DNA of 64,000 nucleotides from Halorubrum sp. CSM-61 (GTDB lineage Archaea; Halobacteriota; Halobacteria; Halobacteriales; Haloferacaceae). The DNA is taken from NCBI RefSeq assembly GCF_003781945.1, contig NZ_RJJW01000004.1:152824-216823 (forward strand), given 5' to 3'. Below the pieces are notes generated by a model. It made no database searches and was not told the DNA's origin. It saw nothing but the letters and a program-made list of their open reading frames with translations. The translations under genes were made by a program, and so were the position numbers. Positions 34,971-43,746 of the stretch are shown here, piece by piece (the first letter of the stretch is position 1; each line of letters starts with the position of its first letter).

Positions 34971-35876
34971 ATGACCACCGTCAGGATCATCGGCGTGCCG
35001 ACCGACTACGGGGCGAACCGACGCGGCGTGGACATGGGACCGTCGGCCATCCGCTACGCCGGACTGGCCGACCAGCTCGCGGGAGCGGGCGTCGAGACGG
35101 TCGACGCGGGCGACCTCGCGGTCCCCCGCGCCGAGGAGCGCGACCCGGACGCGGAGCCTCCACGCGACGGGGACGCGAAGTTCCTCCGCGAGACGGCCGA
35201 CGTCTGCCGCCGGCTCGCGGACGAGGTCGGCGGGGCGCTCGCCGAGGGGGAAGTGCCGCTCGCGCTCGGCGGGGACCACTCGATCGCCATCGGCTCGCTC
35301 GCCGGGTCCGCGCGGGACGCGGCGATCGGCGCGGTGTGGTTCGACGCTCACGCCGACCTCAACACGCCCGCGACGACGCCCTCCGGGAACGTCCACGGGA
35401 TGCCGCTCGCGGCCGCGCTCGGGCTCGGCGAGTTCGCGGGGTCGGACTGGGCGACCGCCCCCGGGCTCGACCCGGAGAACGTCGCGCTCGTCGGGCTGCG
35501 CTCCGTGGACGACGCGGAGATCGAGGTGATCCGCGACCACGGGTTCGCCGCCTACACGATGTCGGACATCGACGAGCGCGGGATCACGGACGTGACGGAG
35601 GAGGCGATGGCCGAGGCGGCCGCCGGCGTCGACGGGGTCCACGTCAGCCTCGACCTCGACTGGCTCGACCCGAAGGAGGCGCCCGGCGTCGGCACCCCGG
35701 TCCGCGGAGGCGCCACCTACCGGGAGGCCCACAGCGCGATGGAGTCCGTCGCCGAGAGCGACGCCGTCCGGTCGATGGAGCTCGTCGAGGTGAACCCGAC
35801 GCTGGACCAGCACAACGAGACCGCGGAGCTCGCGACGGAGCTCGCCGCGAGCGCGTTCGGGAAGCGAGTGCTGTGA
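34971..35876 (+). CDS. rocF: Arginase
   Basis: Arginase hydrolyses arginine to ornithine and urea. The 301 residues carry manganese-ligand motifs LALGGDHSIAIGS, VWFDAHADLNTP and SLDLDWLDPKEAPGVGTPV. The pattern around NTPATTPSGNVHGMPLA is arginase-like rather than agmatinase-like. All expected Asp and His ligands are present. A CACCTTTCAAGC box lies about 30 bases before the ATG. An agmatinase activity cannot be excluded from sequence alone, although I think arginase is more likely. Confidence 0.93.
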   Translation: MTTVRIIGVPTDYGANRRGVDMGPSAIRYAGLADQLAGAGVETVDAGDLAVPRAEERDPDAEPPRDGDAKFLRETADVCRRLADEVGGALAEGEVPLALGGDHSIAIGSLAGSARDAAIGAVWFDAHADLNTPATTPSGNVHGMPLAAALGLGEFAGSDWATAPGLDPENVALVGLRSVDDAEIEVIRDHGFAAYTMSDIDERGITDVTEEAMAEAAAGVDGVHVSLDLDWLDPKEAPGVGTPVRGGATYREAHSAMESVAESDAVRSMELVEVNPTLDQHNETAELATELAASAFGKRVL

Positions 35877-35903
35877 GTCCGTGGCTTCGGTCGGGAGTCC
35901 CGA

Positions 35904-36200
35904 TTAGGGGCTTCGGTCCAGTTGGTCGACGACGCGCTGTAAGTCCGCCTCGCGCTCGATCTCGCGCTTGATCTCCTCGCGGCGGCGGACCGCCGCGGAG
36001 TCGGCGTCGTACGCGCGCACGAACTCGGCGCGGGTGTGCTCGTCGAACGCGTGCCGGATCGCGAAGTAGCCGTCCGGGACGATCGTGCCGCACACCTTGC
36101 ACTCGTGGCGCTGGTGGCCGTTCGTCTGGTGGACGATGGCCGACTCCACGTCGTCGAAGGCGGCGTCGCAGCCGTCGATTCCGCACGTCCAGCGGGGCAT
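35904..36200 (-). CDS. Small zinc-finger-like haloarchaeal protein
   Basis: This 98-residue protein begins MPRWTCGIDGCDAAFDDVES and contains two finger-like units: C-x4-C with histidines in VHQTNGHQRH, and CKVCGTIVPDGYFAIRHAFDEH. A charged helical tail rich in Arg and Glu follows (VRRREEIKREIEREADLQ). Metal binding through Cys and His is likely; nucleic-acid binding is an inference. It lies between the convergent arginase gene and the divergent PHP gene. I remember similar haloarchaeal proteins but not a function. Confidence 0.72.
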   Translation of the reverse strand: MPRWTCGIDGCDAAFDDVESAIVHQTNGHQRHECKVCGTIVPDGYFAIRHAFDEHTRAEFVRAYDADSAAVRRREEIKREIEREADLQRVVDQLDRSP

Positions 36201-36363
36201 GTCATCCCGTCCCCGCCCCGAGGGATTAACGGTTTCCCCCGGCGACCGCCGTTCGGGATCCGCCGTTCTCCTCCCGAGCGCGACCGGCGCACCTCCCGAG
36301 GCGACGCCACCGGACTCGCCGTCGAACGATACGCCTTTGCTCGGTGACGAAAAACGCCCATCC

Positions 36364-37155
36364 GTGACTGGATCGAGAACGCGTGTCGACGCCCACGTGA
36401 AGGTGCTCGGCGACGACGTCGTGGCCCTCGCGAAGGAGCGAGGGATCGACGCGCTCGTGTACGCCCCGCACTTCACCCGCCTGCCGACGATCCGGCAGCG
36501 CGCGGCCCGGTTCTCCGACGGCGACCTGACCGTGGTCCCCGCGCGCGAGGTGTTCACCGGCGACTGGGGGAACCGGCGGCACATCCTCGTTCTCGGGTTG
36601 GACGACCCCGTCCCCGACTACATCACCTTCGAAGCGGCGATGGCCGAGGCCGACCGACAGGACGCGGCCGTCTTGGCGCCCCATCCGGGGTTCGCGACCA
36701 TCTCGCTCACCCGACCGGAGATCGAGGCCCACGGCGCCCGGATCGACGCGGTGGAGACGTACAACACGAAACTTCTCCCGCACCAGAACGCCCGGACGCG
36801 CCGGATCGCCGAGGCCACAGACCAGCCGGGGTTCGGCTCGTCGTACGCCCACCTCCCCGGCACCGTCGGCGAGGCGTGGACGGAGTTCGACGGCGACTTC
36901 GACGGCGTCGACGCGGTCGTCGAGGCCTTCCGCGAGGCGCGGCCCCGAACCGTCGTCCACCGCGGCGGGGCCGCCCACCAGCTCCGCGGGCTCGTGGAGT
37001 TCGCCCACCTCGCGTACGAGAACACGTGGGAGAAGCTCGACCGGCAGTTCCTCTCGGGCGACGAGCCGACCCTCCCGAGCAACGTCGCCTACGAGGGGCG
37101 GTTCAACGACGTGAGCGTCTACTCCGGGACGCTCTCCGACTACCGGCCGAACTAG
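36364..37155 (+). CDS. PHP-domain metal-dependent hydrolase
   Basis: This 263-residue protein starts at GTG 36364. The N-terminal segment RVDAHVKVLGDDVVALAKER and APHFTRLPTIRQRA match the PHP phosphoesterase family, although the first metal ligand pair H-x-H appears as D-x-H (DAHV). Other metal-ligand candidates are APHPGFATIS and the C-terminal GSSYAHLPGTVG. Its substrate may be a histidinol-phosphate- or nucleotide-like phosphate; this is unproven. The upstream frame reaches 36085 without support. It runs opposite to the preceding zinc-finger gene. Confidence 0.78.
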   Translation: MTGSRTRVDAHVKVLGDDVVALAKERGIDALVYAPHFTRLPTIRQRAARFSDGDLTVVPAREVFTGDWGNRRHILVLGLDDPVPDYITFEAAMAEADRQDAAVLAPHPGFATISLTRPEIEAHGARIDAVETYNTKLLPHQNARTRRIAEATDQPGFGSSYAHLPGTVGEAWTEFDGDFDGVDAVVEAFREARPRTVVHRGGAAHQLRGLVEFAHLAYENTWEKLDRQFLSGDEPTLPSNVAYEGRFNDVSVYSGTLSDYRPN

Positions 37156-37198
37156 GTCGCGGCCGCGGGCTCGGCGTTTTCTCGTACTCTCTGCCCCG

Positions 37199-37702
37199 TC
37201 AGATCCCGAGCCCCGCCGCCGCCTCGGAGGCGGCCGCCGAGAGGTCGAGATCGAGAGTCACGACGTAAGTGTGGATCGCCCAGAAGACCGCGAGCTCCAG
37301 CGCCGTGACGATCACGGTGACCAGGTCCGCGTACTTGCTGCTCGTCGTCACGCCCGTCGGCATCCCGTACTCCGTGTCCGACAGCGGGTGGAACAGCGCG
37401 ATCCCGCGGCGGCTCCCGACCACGTCGAGGAGGTAGTGGGTCAACACGCCGATCCAGACGTACTGGAGGTTGCCGAACACGAGCGGGTACGCGAGGAAGA
37501 TCCCGAGCACCGGGAGACTGTGGAGCGTCTTCCGGTGGCGGCCGAAGGCGGTGTCGACGTCGGGGAACAGCGCCCCCAACACGATCGGAACGGTGATCTC
37601 GGCGACGGTCCGCGCGGTGGCCGTACTGAGGCTCGGCTCGATGACGAACCCGAGCCCGAGCGCGAGCAGTAAGGCGTTGAGAACGTGACCCCGTTTGTTC
37701 AT
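37199..37702 (-). CDS. Membrane metal-dependent hydrolase (YdjM-like)
   Basis: This 167-residue membrane protein has four or five hydrophobic segments and histidine/aspartate motifs typical of the YdjM/LexA-regulated membrane-hydrolase group: MNKRGHVLNALLLALG at the N terminus, GALFPDVDTAFGRHRKTLHS and VWIGVLTHYLLDVVGS. The D-x-D and histidine pattern suggests metal binding; the substrate is unknown. The upstream frame to 38089 is unsupported. Divergent from the aminotransferase gene, it shares a 142-base intergenic region with it. Confidence 0.82.
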   Translation of the reverse strand: MNKRGHVLNALLLALGLGFVIEPSLSTATARTVAEITVPIVLGALFPDVDTAFGRHRKTLHSLPVLGIFLAYPLVFGNLQYVWIGVLTHYLLDVVGSRRGIALFHPLSDTEYGMPTGVTTSSKYADLVTVIVTALELAVFWAIHTYVVTLDLDLSAAASEAAAGLGI

Positions 37703-37844
37703 ACCTCCGGGTGGCCGGGGGCGCAGGTGAAACCACCGGATCGGAGAAGGCGGGGGTAAGACCGACATAACGCACGCAGGCGTTCCGCCGACCGGGGGAA
37801 AGGCCAGCCGAAAGAGCCACGGCGCCCGACGCCGAGCGACGGGT

Positions 37845-38966
37845 ATGGAGTACGAGGAGCCGAAGTTCTTCCACGTGATGCAGTACGCGGCCGGGGCCGA
37901 CGGGGACGTCATCGACATGGTGAGCGGCAACCCCGACTGGGAGCCGCCGGCCGCGCTGCGGGAGGCGCTCCGCGAGTACGCCGACCTCCCTCCCGAGGAG
38001 TTCCAGTACCCGCCCAGCGAGGGGCTGGTGGAGCTCCGCGAGGCGATCGCCGAGCGCCGGAACGTCGACCCCGACCGCGTCGTCGTCACGAACGGGACCG
38101 GCGAGGCGAACTACCTCGCGATGGCGCGCGCGTTCGAGCGCGGCGCGGGCGACGAGGCGTTGTTGATGGACCCCGTCTACCCCTACTACCCCGGCAAGAC
38201 GGACATGCTCGGCGGCGAGTCGACGCTCGTCCCGACGGAGCGCGACGGGAGCCTCGACGTCGACGCGATCCGGGAGGCCGCGAGCGAGGACACCGCGCTC
38301 GTCGTCCTGAACACGCCGAACAACCCGACGGGAGCGATATACGACCTCGACGCGATCCGCGAGGTCGTCGAGATTGCGGAGGCGGTCGACGCCCTCGTGA
38401 TGGTCGACGAGGTGTACGACCACTTCGACCTGACCGGCGAGTTCGAGTCGGCACTGACGCTGGAGTCGGAGCGGGTGCTCGTCACCAGCGGGTTCTCGAA
38501 GTCGATGGCGATCACGGGGTTTCGGGTCGGGTACGGGATCTTCCCGGAGGTGCACGTCGGCGACGCCAAGACGCGGCACATGCTCGTGAACGTCGCCGGG
38601 GCGCGCCCCTCGCAGTACGCGGTCCACCACGCGCTCGCGGAGACGCCGCCGGAGTACTACGCGGAGGCCCGCGACTTACTCTCCGAGCGGGTCGACGCCT
38701 TCACCGACGCGCTCGACGCGGCCGGCGCCGAGTACACCCGTCCGGAGGGGGCGTTCTACGTGCTCGCGCGCTTCGACGGCTTCCCCGGCACGATGGCCAA
38801 CGTCAAGCGCCTGATCGACGAGGCCGGCGTTGCCGGGATGCCGGGCGAGGCGTTCGGCACCGCCCGCGAGGAGTGGATCCGGTTCGCCCTCGTGACGCCT
38901 CGGACCGTCGAGGCCGCGGAGCGCCTCGCCGACTACTTCGGCGACGATGCCCCAGACCCGCGATGA
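37845..38966 (+). CDS. Class I/II PLP-dependent aminotransferase
   Basis: This 373-residue fold-type I aminotransferase resembles aspartate/alanine aminotransferases. Visible motifs are VVTNGTGEANYLAMA (phosphate-binding start), VLNTPNNPTGAIYDL, VMVDEVYDHFD (aspartate contacting PLP) and SGFSKSMAITGFRVGY with the PLP lysine and the arginine. The substrate may be aspartate, alanine or an aromatic amino acid; I cannot say. The stop overlaps the start of the thioesterase gene (ATGA), indicating translational coupling. Confidence 0.93.
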   Translation: MEYEEPKFFHVMQYAAGADGDVIDMVSGNPDWEPPAALREALREYADLPPEEFQYPPSEGLVELREAIAERRNVDPDRVVVTNGTGEANYLAMARAFERGAGDEALLMDPVYPYYPGKTDMLGGESTLVPTERDGSLDVDAIREAASEDTALVVLNTPNNPTGAIYDLDAIREVVEIAEAVDALVMVDEVYDHFDLTGEFESALTLESERVLVTSGFSKSMAITGFRVGYGIFPEVHVGDAKTRHMLVNVAGARPSQYAVHHALAETPPEYYAEARDLLSERVDAFTDALDAAGAEYTRPEGAFYVLARFDGFPGTMANVKRLIDEAGVAGMPGEAFGTAREEWIRFALVTPRTVEAAERLADYFGDDAPDPR

Positions 38967-39499
38967 CCGGCGGCGAGGGCGACGAGGACGACGGGGGCGG
39001 CGGAAGCGACGGAGACGACGAAGGCGACATCCTCGACTACTTCAACCGGAGCCCGTACCGCGATCTGCTCGACATCGAGGTGACGGAGGCCGCCGACGGG
39101 CGCGCCGCGGGTCGACTACGGTTCGGCGAGAAGCACTCCTCGAACCGCCGGCGGGCGATCGCGCAGGGCGGCGTCGCCTTCTCGCTGGCCGACAGCGTCG
39201 CCGGCGCGGCCGCGACTGCGCTGGCCGGGTTCCCGACGCCCACGATCGACTTCCGGATCGACTACCTCGCGCCCGCGACCGACGACCTCGTCGCGACCGC
39301 CGAGGTAGTCAGAGAAGGCGGCGAGACCGCCGTCGTCGACGTGGAGGTCGTCCAGCCCGAGGGCGACGCAGATGAGTATTTAAACGAACCCCGGAACCGA
39401 GCCGACGCCGACGACAGGACGGTCGCCGTCGGCAGAGGCGTTTATAAGACGAGCGACCTCCCGGACGACGCGCCGTGGGACCTCGATCAGGGAAAGTAA
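38963..39499 (+). CDS. PaaI-like hotdog thioesterase
   Basis: This 178-residue hotdog-fold thioesterase resembles PaaI acyl-CoA thioesterases. The acidic N-terminal extension (about 22 residues rich in Asp and Gly) is followed by YFNRSPYRDLLDIEVTEA. The hotdog helix region is RAIAQGGVAFSLADSVAGAA and the strand is PTIDFRIDYLAPATDDLVA. The substrate is unknown. The gene begins inside the aminotransferase stop codon. Its stop codon is immediately followed by element copy B. Confidence 0.9.
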   Translation: MTGGEGDEDDGGGGSDGDDEGDILDYFNRSPYRDLLDIEVTEAADGRAAGRLRFGEKHSSNRRRAIAQGGVAFSLADSVAGAAATALAGFPTPTIDFRIDYLAPATDDLVATAEVVREGGETAVVDVEVVQPEGDADEYLNEPRNRADADDRTVAVGRGVYKTSDLPDDAPWDLDQGK

Positions 39500-39860
39500 G
39501 AACCGCGGTGGCGTGCGCCTGCGAGCGCCCATCGGGCGCGAGCAGCCCGCACGAGGGAGTCGGGCGTCCGGAGCGAAGCGGAGGGCGCCCGACGAGGCTG
39601 GGGAGGCGTGAGGCTGCGGTTGCGGAGCGGTCGGGTGGGACTCAAAGGGGCAGCCGCGAGGGCGAAGCACGCTGCAGCAAGCACCGCAGCGAGGGAGCGA
39701 TAGCGACTGAGCGAGGCGCGCAGCAAAGCGAGCGAGCCGTCGCGGCTGGGGCTTTGGAGGTGTTCACCGCCGATCTGCAGTCAACCGTTTATAAATGAGC
39801 GGCTGGGGCTTTGGAGGTGTTCGCCGTGGATCCGTCAGTAACCGCTTATAAGCAATCGTT
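39500..39860 (-). repeat. Dispersed structured element, copy B (minus strand)
   Basis: Read on the minus strand, the element has two successive promoter-plus-leader units. The first has GCTTATAAGC (39843-39852) and a leader at 39801-39825; the second has TTTATAAA (39788-39795) and the leader at 39740-39768. A stem with arms AGCCGCGA/TCGCGGCT (39740-39747, 39652-39659) encloses 80 nt. The conserved CCCCTTTGAGTCCCACCCG block, an imperfect hairpin at 39562-39594 and the hairpin GCGCCC-GATGGGCGC follow. It abuts the stop codon of the thioesterase gene and is convergent with the FAD reductase gene. Confidence 0.82.
39788..39795 (-). promoter_or_regulatory. TATA box of element copy B
   Basis: On the minus strand TTTATAAA lies about 30 bases before the conserved leader of copy B. 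A second box, GCTTATAAGC, serves the duplicated leader further upstream. Confidence 0.55.
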
Positions 39861-39880
39861 TAAACCGTCTCAAACCACCT

Positions 39881-40525
39881 CTAGCCGAAGTTTTCGACCT
39901 TCGCGGCGTCGGCGTCGCCGCCGGCGGCCTCGACCGCGGCCTCGGCGTCGGCCACCAGATCGGCGAAGCCGTACACGAAGACGGTCTCGCCCTCGCTCCC
40001 CGTCAGCGCCTCGGCGACCGCGTCGTCGAGGTTCTCGTCCGCGTCGAGCAGATACACGGCCGCTCCGCGCTCCTCCAGCGCGTCCAGCCGGTCCGCGTGC
40101 GACACGTCGTCGTCGCGGTAGACGACCGCGGCCTCGGCGCCGTCGTCGAGCGCGCGCTCCGCGATGGCGACCGCCGGGCCGACGCCGGGGCCGCCCGCGA
40201 TCACGACCGCCCGCGGCTCGCCGTCGTAGTGCTGGTCGCCGAACGGCCCGGAGAGGGTCATCTCCGTGCCGGCCTCGGCGTCGGCGAGGAACGCGGAGAA
40301 CTCGCCGCCCTCCTCGGGGTCGATGCCGACCGTCACCTCGAAGGTGTCGCCGACGGTCGGCGACGAGAGGGTGTAGAAGCGCGCGACCGACTCGCCGTCG
40401 ATCTCGGTGCCGAGCTTGACGAACTGCCCGGGCTCGGCGTCGAACCCGTCGGGCGCGTCGAACCGGAGGGCGTACGTGTCGCGGCCGACCGTCTCGACCG
40501 AGCTGACCGTCGCTGTCGTGTCCAT
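39881..40525 (-). CDS. FAD/NAD-binding ferredoxin-reductase-like protein
   Basis: This 214-residue protein has the FAD and NAD(P) domains of the ferredoxin-NADP reductase superfamily. The flavin region is GQFVKLGTEIDGESVARFYT, with the R-x-Y-S/T motif as RFYT, and the NAD region contains GGPGVGPAVAIAERAL. No iron-sulfur motif is seen, so it is a simple reductase unit. The electron acceptor is unknown. The long open frame reaches 41038, but the ATG at 40525 is the start that fits the fold. Confidence 0.85.
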   Translation of the reverse strand: MDTTATVSSVETVGRDTYALRFDAPDGFDAEPGQFVKLGTEIDGESVARFYTLSSPTVGDTFEVTVGIDPEEGGEFSAFLADAEAGTEMTLSGPFGDQHYDGEPRAVVIAGGPGVGPAVAIAERALDDGAEAAVVYRDDDVSHADRLDALEERGAAVYLLDADENLDDAVAEALTGSEGETVFVYGFADLVADAEAAVEAAGGDADAAKVENFG

Positions 40526-40928
40526 GACCACGATCCGACCGGGAGACACAAACGTGTTCCCGTCGGCGTCGGTGCTGCCCGTGTCGAAACCGGCGGACCC
40601 TCGGCGATCGGATTCGAGCCGAACGCGGGCGTCGGATCGGGCGCGCCCGCAGTCCGGCCTGCACCCGGACAACAGGCTCGCCCGAGCCCGAGCCCGGGAC
40701 CGGATCCGAGCGTCGCCGTTATCGGTTCGACGTTCGTCGAAATTGTCGACGACGATATGGGTCGATCGTGAGAGATTCGAAAAACGTTCGTCCACTATAC
40801 GTGATATATATCCGTACTCAATCGCCGGTAGCGACAATATTCGCGAAAAACACAATGAACGTTCAGAAATGGATCGGTAGCTCCTTCCAGAAGTCTTTTG
40901 ATGAGTCCGGCGAAAGCCCCCGTATAGC
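40526..40928. other. Intergenic region before korA (no gene seen)
   Basis: About 400 bases lie between the divergent FAD reductase and korA genes. Reading both strands I see no credible gene. The last 130 bases are AT-rich (GATATATATCC near 40802 and TCTTTTGATG near 40895), suitable for korA promoters; the second is at the leaderless distance from the korA ATG. The first 250 bases are GC-rich without recognisable repeats. Confidence 0.6.
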
Positions 40929-42686
40929 ATGGCTGCGGACTTCAATTGGGCCGTCGGCGGGGAGGCCGGTGACGGCATCGACTCGACCGGGAAGATCTTC
41001 GCGCAAGCGCTCTCTCGGGCGGGTCGACACGTGTTCACGTCGAAGGACTTCGCCTCGCGGATCCGAGGCGGCTACACCGCCTACAAGGTGCGAACCTCCG
41101 TCGACAAGGTACAGAGCGTCGTCGATCGGCTGGACGTCCTCATCGCGTTGACGCCCCGGACCATCGAGGAGAACCTCGATGAGCTCCACGAGGGCTCGGT
41201 GATCATCTACGACGGCGAGCGGACCACGATGCAGGACGTGGAGATCCCCGACGGGATGATCGGGATCGACGTCCCGCTCAAGCGGCTCGCCGAGGAGGCC
41301 GGCGGGGCGATCATGCGGAACGTCGTCGCGCTCGGCGCGGCCTGCGAGGTCGCCGAGTTCCCCATCGAGAACCTCGACTCCGCGCTGGAGAAGAAGTTCG
41401 GAGACAAGGGCCAGAAGCTCGTCGACAACAACAAGGAGGCCGCCCGCGCGGGCCAGTCGTACGTCGACGAGGAGTACGACCACGAGTTCGACTACGACTT
41501 AGAGACCACCGACGAGGACTACGTCCTCCTCAACGGTGACGAGGCCATCGGGATGGGCGCCATCGCGGCGGGCTGCCGCTTCTACGCCGGCTACCCGATC
41601 ACGCCCGCGACCGACGTGATGACGTACCTCACGGGCCGGATCGAGCGCTACGGCGGCCACGTGGTGCAGGCGGAAGACGAGCTGTCCGCGATCAACATGG
41701 CGCTCGGCGCCGCCCGCGGGGGCGCGCGGTCGATGACCGCCACCTCCGGCCCCGGGATCGACCTGATGACCGAGACGTTCGGGCTCATCGCGACCTCGGA
41801 GACGCCGCTGGTCATCTGTAACGTGATGCGCTCGGGCCCCTCGACCGGGATGCCGACGAAACAGGAACAGGGCGACCTGAATCAGATGCTGTACGGCGGC
41901 CACGGCGAGGTCCCCCGGTTCGTGCTCGCGCCGACGACGATTGCGGAGTGCTTCTGGAAGACCGTCGAGGCGTTCAACCTCGCCGAGAAGTACCAGCTCC
42001 CCGTCTACCTCACCGCCGACCTCTCGATGGCGGTCACCGAGCAGACGTTCTCCCCGGACACCTTCGACATGGACGAGGTGGAGATCGACCGCGGCAACGT
42101 CGTCGACGAGACGACGATCGACGACCACATGAGCGAGTCGGGCGGCTTCCAGCCCCACGAGCTCACCGACGACGGGATCTCGCCGCGGGCGTTCCCCGGC
42201 ACCGCCGACGGCGCGCACATGTCCACCGGCCTCGAGCACGACGAGCAGGGGCGCCGGACCGAGGACACGGAGATGCGCGTCGAACAGGTCGACAAGCGCA
42301 ACCGGAAGGTCGAGACGGCCCGTGAGCGCGAGGACTGGAGCCCGCGCGAGTTCGGCGACGAGGACGCGGACACCCTCGTGGTCACGTGGGGGTCGAACGA
42401 GGGCGCGCTCGCCGAGGCCGTCGAGTTCCTCGCCGAGGACGGACTCGACGTGCGGGTCCTCTCGGTCCCGTACATCTTCCCGCGGCCGGACCTGTCCGAG
42501 GACGTGGCGGCGGCGGAGAACGTCGTCGTCGTGGAGTGCAACGAGCAGGGGCAGTTCGCGGACCTGGTCGAACACGACGTGTTAGCGCGCGTCGATCGGA
42601 TTAACAAGTACAACGGCGTGCGATTCAAGGCCGACGAACTCGCAGAGGACATCAAGGCGACCCTCGCGGAGGGGGTGGAGGCGTAA
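40929..42686 (+). CDS. korA: 2-oxoacid:ferredoxin oxidoreductase alpha subunit (gamma-alpha fusion)
   Basis: The enzyme oxidises 2-oxoacids (pyruvate or 2-oxoglutarate) to acyl-CoA and reduces ferredoxin. The 585 residues form a fused gamma-alpha chain. The gamma domain starts AADFNWAVGGEAGDGIDSTG, and the alpha domain has GCRFYAGYPITPATDVMTYL and TSGPGIDLMTETFGL. The start is at 40929. The TAA is three bases before korB. It is the main route for oxidative decarboxylation in haloarchaea, so it functionally overlaps with any E1-type complex. Substrate preference cannot be read from the sequence. Confidence 0.94.
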   Translation: MAADFNWAVGGEAGDGIDSTGKIFAQALSRAGRHVFTSKDFASRIRGGYTAYKVRTSVDKVQSVVDRLDVLIALTPRTIEENLDELHEGSVIIYDGERTTMQDVEIPDGMIGIDVPLKRLAEEAGGAIMRNVVALGAACEVAEFPIENLDSALEKKFGDKGQKLVDNNKEAARAGQSYVDEEYDHEFDYDLETTDEDYVLLNGDEAIGMGAIAAGCRFYAGYPITPATDVMTYLTGRIERYGGHVVQAEDELSAINMALGAARGGARSMTATSGPGIDLMTETFGLIATSETPLVICNVMRSGPSTGMPTKQEQGDLNQMLYGGHGEVPRFVLAPTTIAECFWKTVEAFNLAEKYQLPVYLTADLSMAVTEQTFSPDTFDMDEVEIDRGNVVDETTIDDHMSESGGFQPHELTDDGISPRAFPGTADGAHMSTGLEHDEQGRRTEDTEMRVEQVDKRNRKVETAREREDWSPREFGDEDADTLVVTWGSNEGALAEAVEFLAEDGLDVRVLSVPYIFPRPDLSEDVAAAENVVVVECNEQGQFADLVEHDVLARVDRINKYNGVRFKADELAEDIKATLAEGVEA

Positions 42687-42689
42687 CCA

Positions 42690-43553
42690 ATGAGCTCAGA
42701 CATTCGATTCACCGACTTCAAGTCCGACAAGCAGCCGACGTGGTGCCCGGGATGCGGCGACTTCGGCACCATGAACGGGATGATGAAGGCCCTCGCGGAG
42801 ACGGGCAACGACCCCGACAACACCTTCGTCGTCGCCGGCATCGGCTGTTCCGGCAAGATCGGCACGTACATGCACAGCTACGCGCTCCACGGCGTTCACG
42901 GGCGCGCGCTCCCGGTCGGGACCGGCGTCAAGATGGCGCGGCCCGACATCGAAGTGATGGTCGCCGGCGGCGACGGCGACGGCTACTCCATCGGCGCGGG
43001 CCACTTCGTCCACGCCGTCCGGCGGAACGTCGACATGACGTACGTCGTGATGGACAACCGCATCTACGGGCTGACGAAGGGGCAGGCCTCGCCCACCTCC
43101 CGCGAGGACTTCGAGACCTCGACGAGCCCCGAGGGCCCCAAACAGCCCCCGGTCAACCCGCACGCGCTGGCGCTGGCGTCGGGCGCGACGTTCATCGCGC
43201 AGTCGTTCTCCTCGGACGCGCTCCGCCATCAGGAGATCATCCAGAAGGCGGTCGAACACGACGGGTTCGGCTTCGTGAACGTCTACTCGCCGTGCGTGAC
43301 GTTCAACGACGTGGACACCTACGACTACTTCCGCGACTCGCTGGTCGACCTGAAGGAGGAGGACCACGACCCCAGCGACAAGGAGGCCGCCAAGGACGTC
43401 ATCTTCGACGACGAGACCGAACACCAGGGGATCATCTACCAGGACGAGGACTCGGTGCCGTACCACGAGCGTCACGGCGTCGACGAGGACATGTCCGTCA
43501 TCCCGGACGGAGCCCCCGAGGGCGCGACTGACCTCGTCCGCGAGTTCTACTGA
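42690..43553 (+). CDS. korB: 2-oxoacid:ferredoxin oxidoreductase beta subunit
   Basis: This is the thiamine-pyrophosphate-binding beta subunit of the KorAB complex, 287 residues. It contains CPGCGDFGTMNGMMKAL and GIGCSGKIGTYMHSY, with cysteines for a [4Fe-4S] cluster. The ThDP-Mg motif is GGDGDGYSIGAGHF followed by DNRIYGLTKGQASPTS. Motifs are intact, unlike those of the E1-alpha-like gene. It begins three bases after korA, so they are one operon. Confidence 0.95.
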   Translation: MSSDIRFTDFKSDKQPTWCPGCGDFGTMNGMMKALAETGNDPDNTFVVAGIGCSGKIGTYMHSYALHGVHGRALPVGTGVKMARPDIEVMVAGGDGDGYSIGAGHFVHAVRRNVDMTYVVMDNRIYGLTKGQASPTSREDFETSTSPEGPKQPPVNPHALALASGATFIAQSFSSDALRHQEIIQKAVEHDGFGFVNVYSPCVTFNDVDTYDYFRDSLVDLKEEDHDPSDKEAAKDVIFDDETEHQGIIYQDEDSVPYHERHGVDEDMSVIPDGAPEGATDLVREFY

Positions 43554-43746
43554 ACCGTCCTGAGCGCGGATACCGGCTCTCCGTTCCGCGCTCCGATCGC
43601 GATCGCTTCCGTCGATTGACGACGGTTCACCGACGGGGACATTCCGACCTCAACGGATCGTCAAAATCCGGCGACCCAGCCGGCTCACGGCCGGTTTGCG
43701 ACCGTTTTCAGCAAGCCTAATTACGTGGGTCCGTATTCACGGGTAT

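Noticed and set aside
36085-36363. N-terminal extension of the PHP gene
   Set aside because: The extension overlaps the divergent zinc-finger gene's 5' part and lacks family features.
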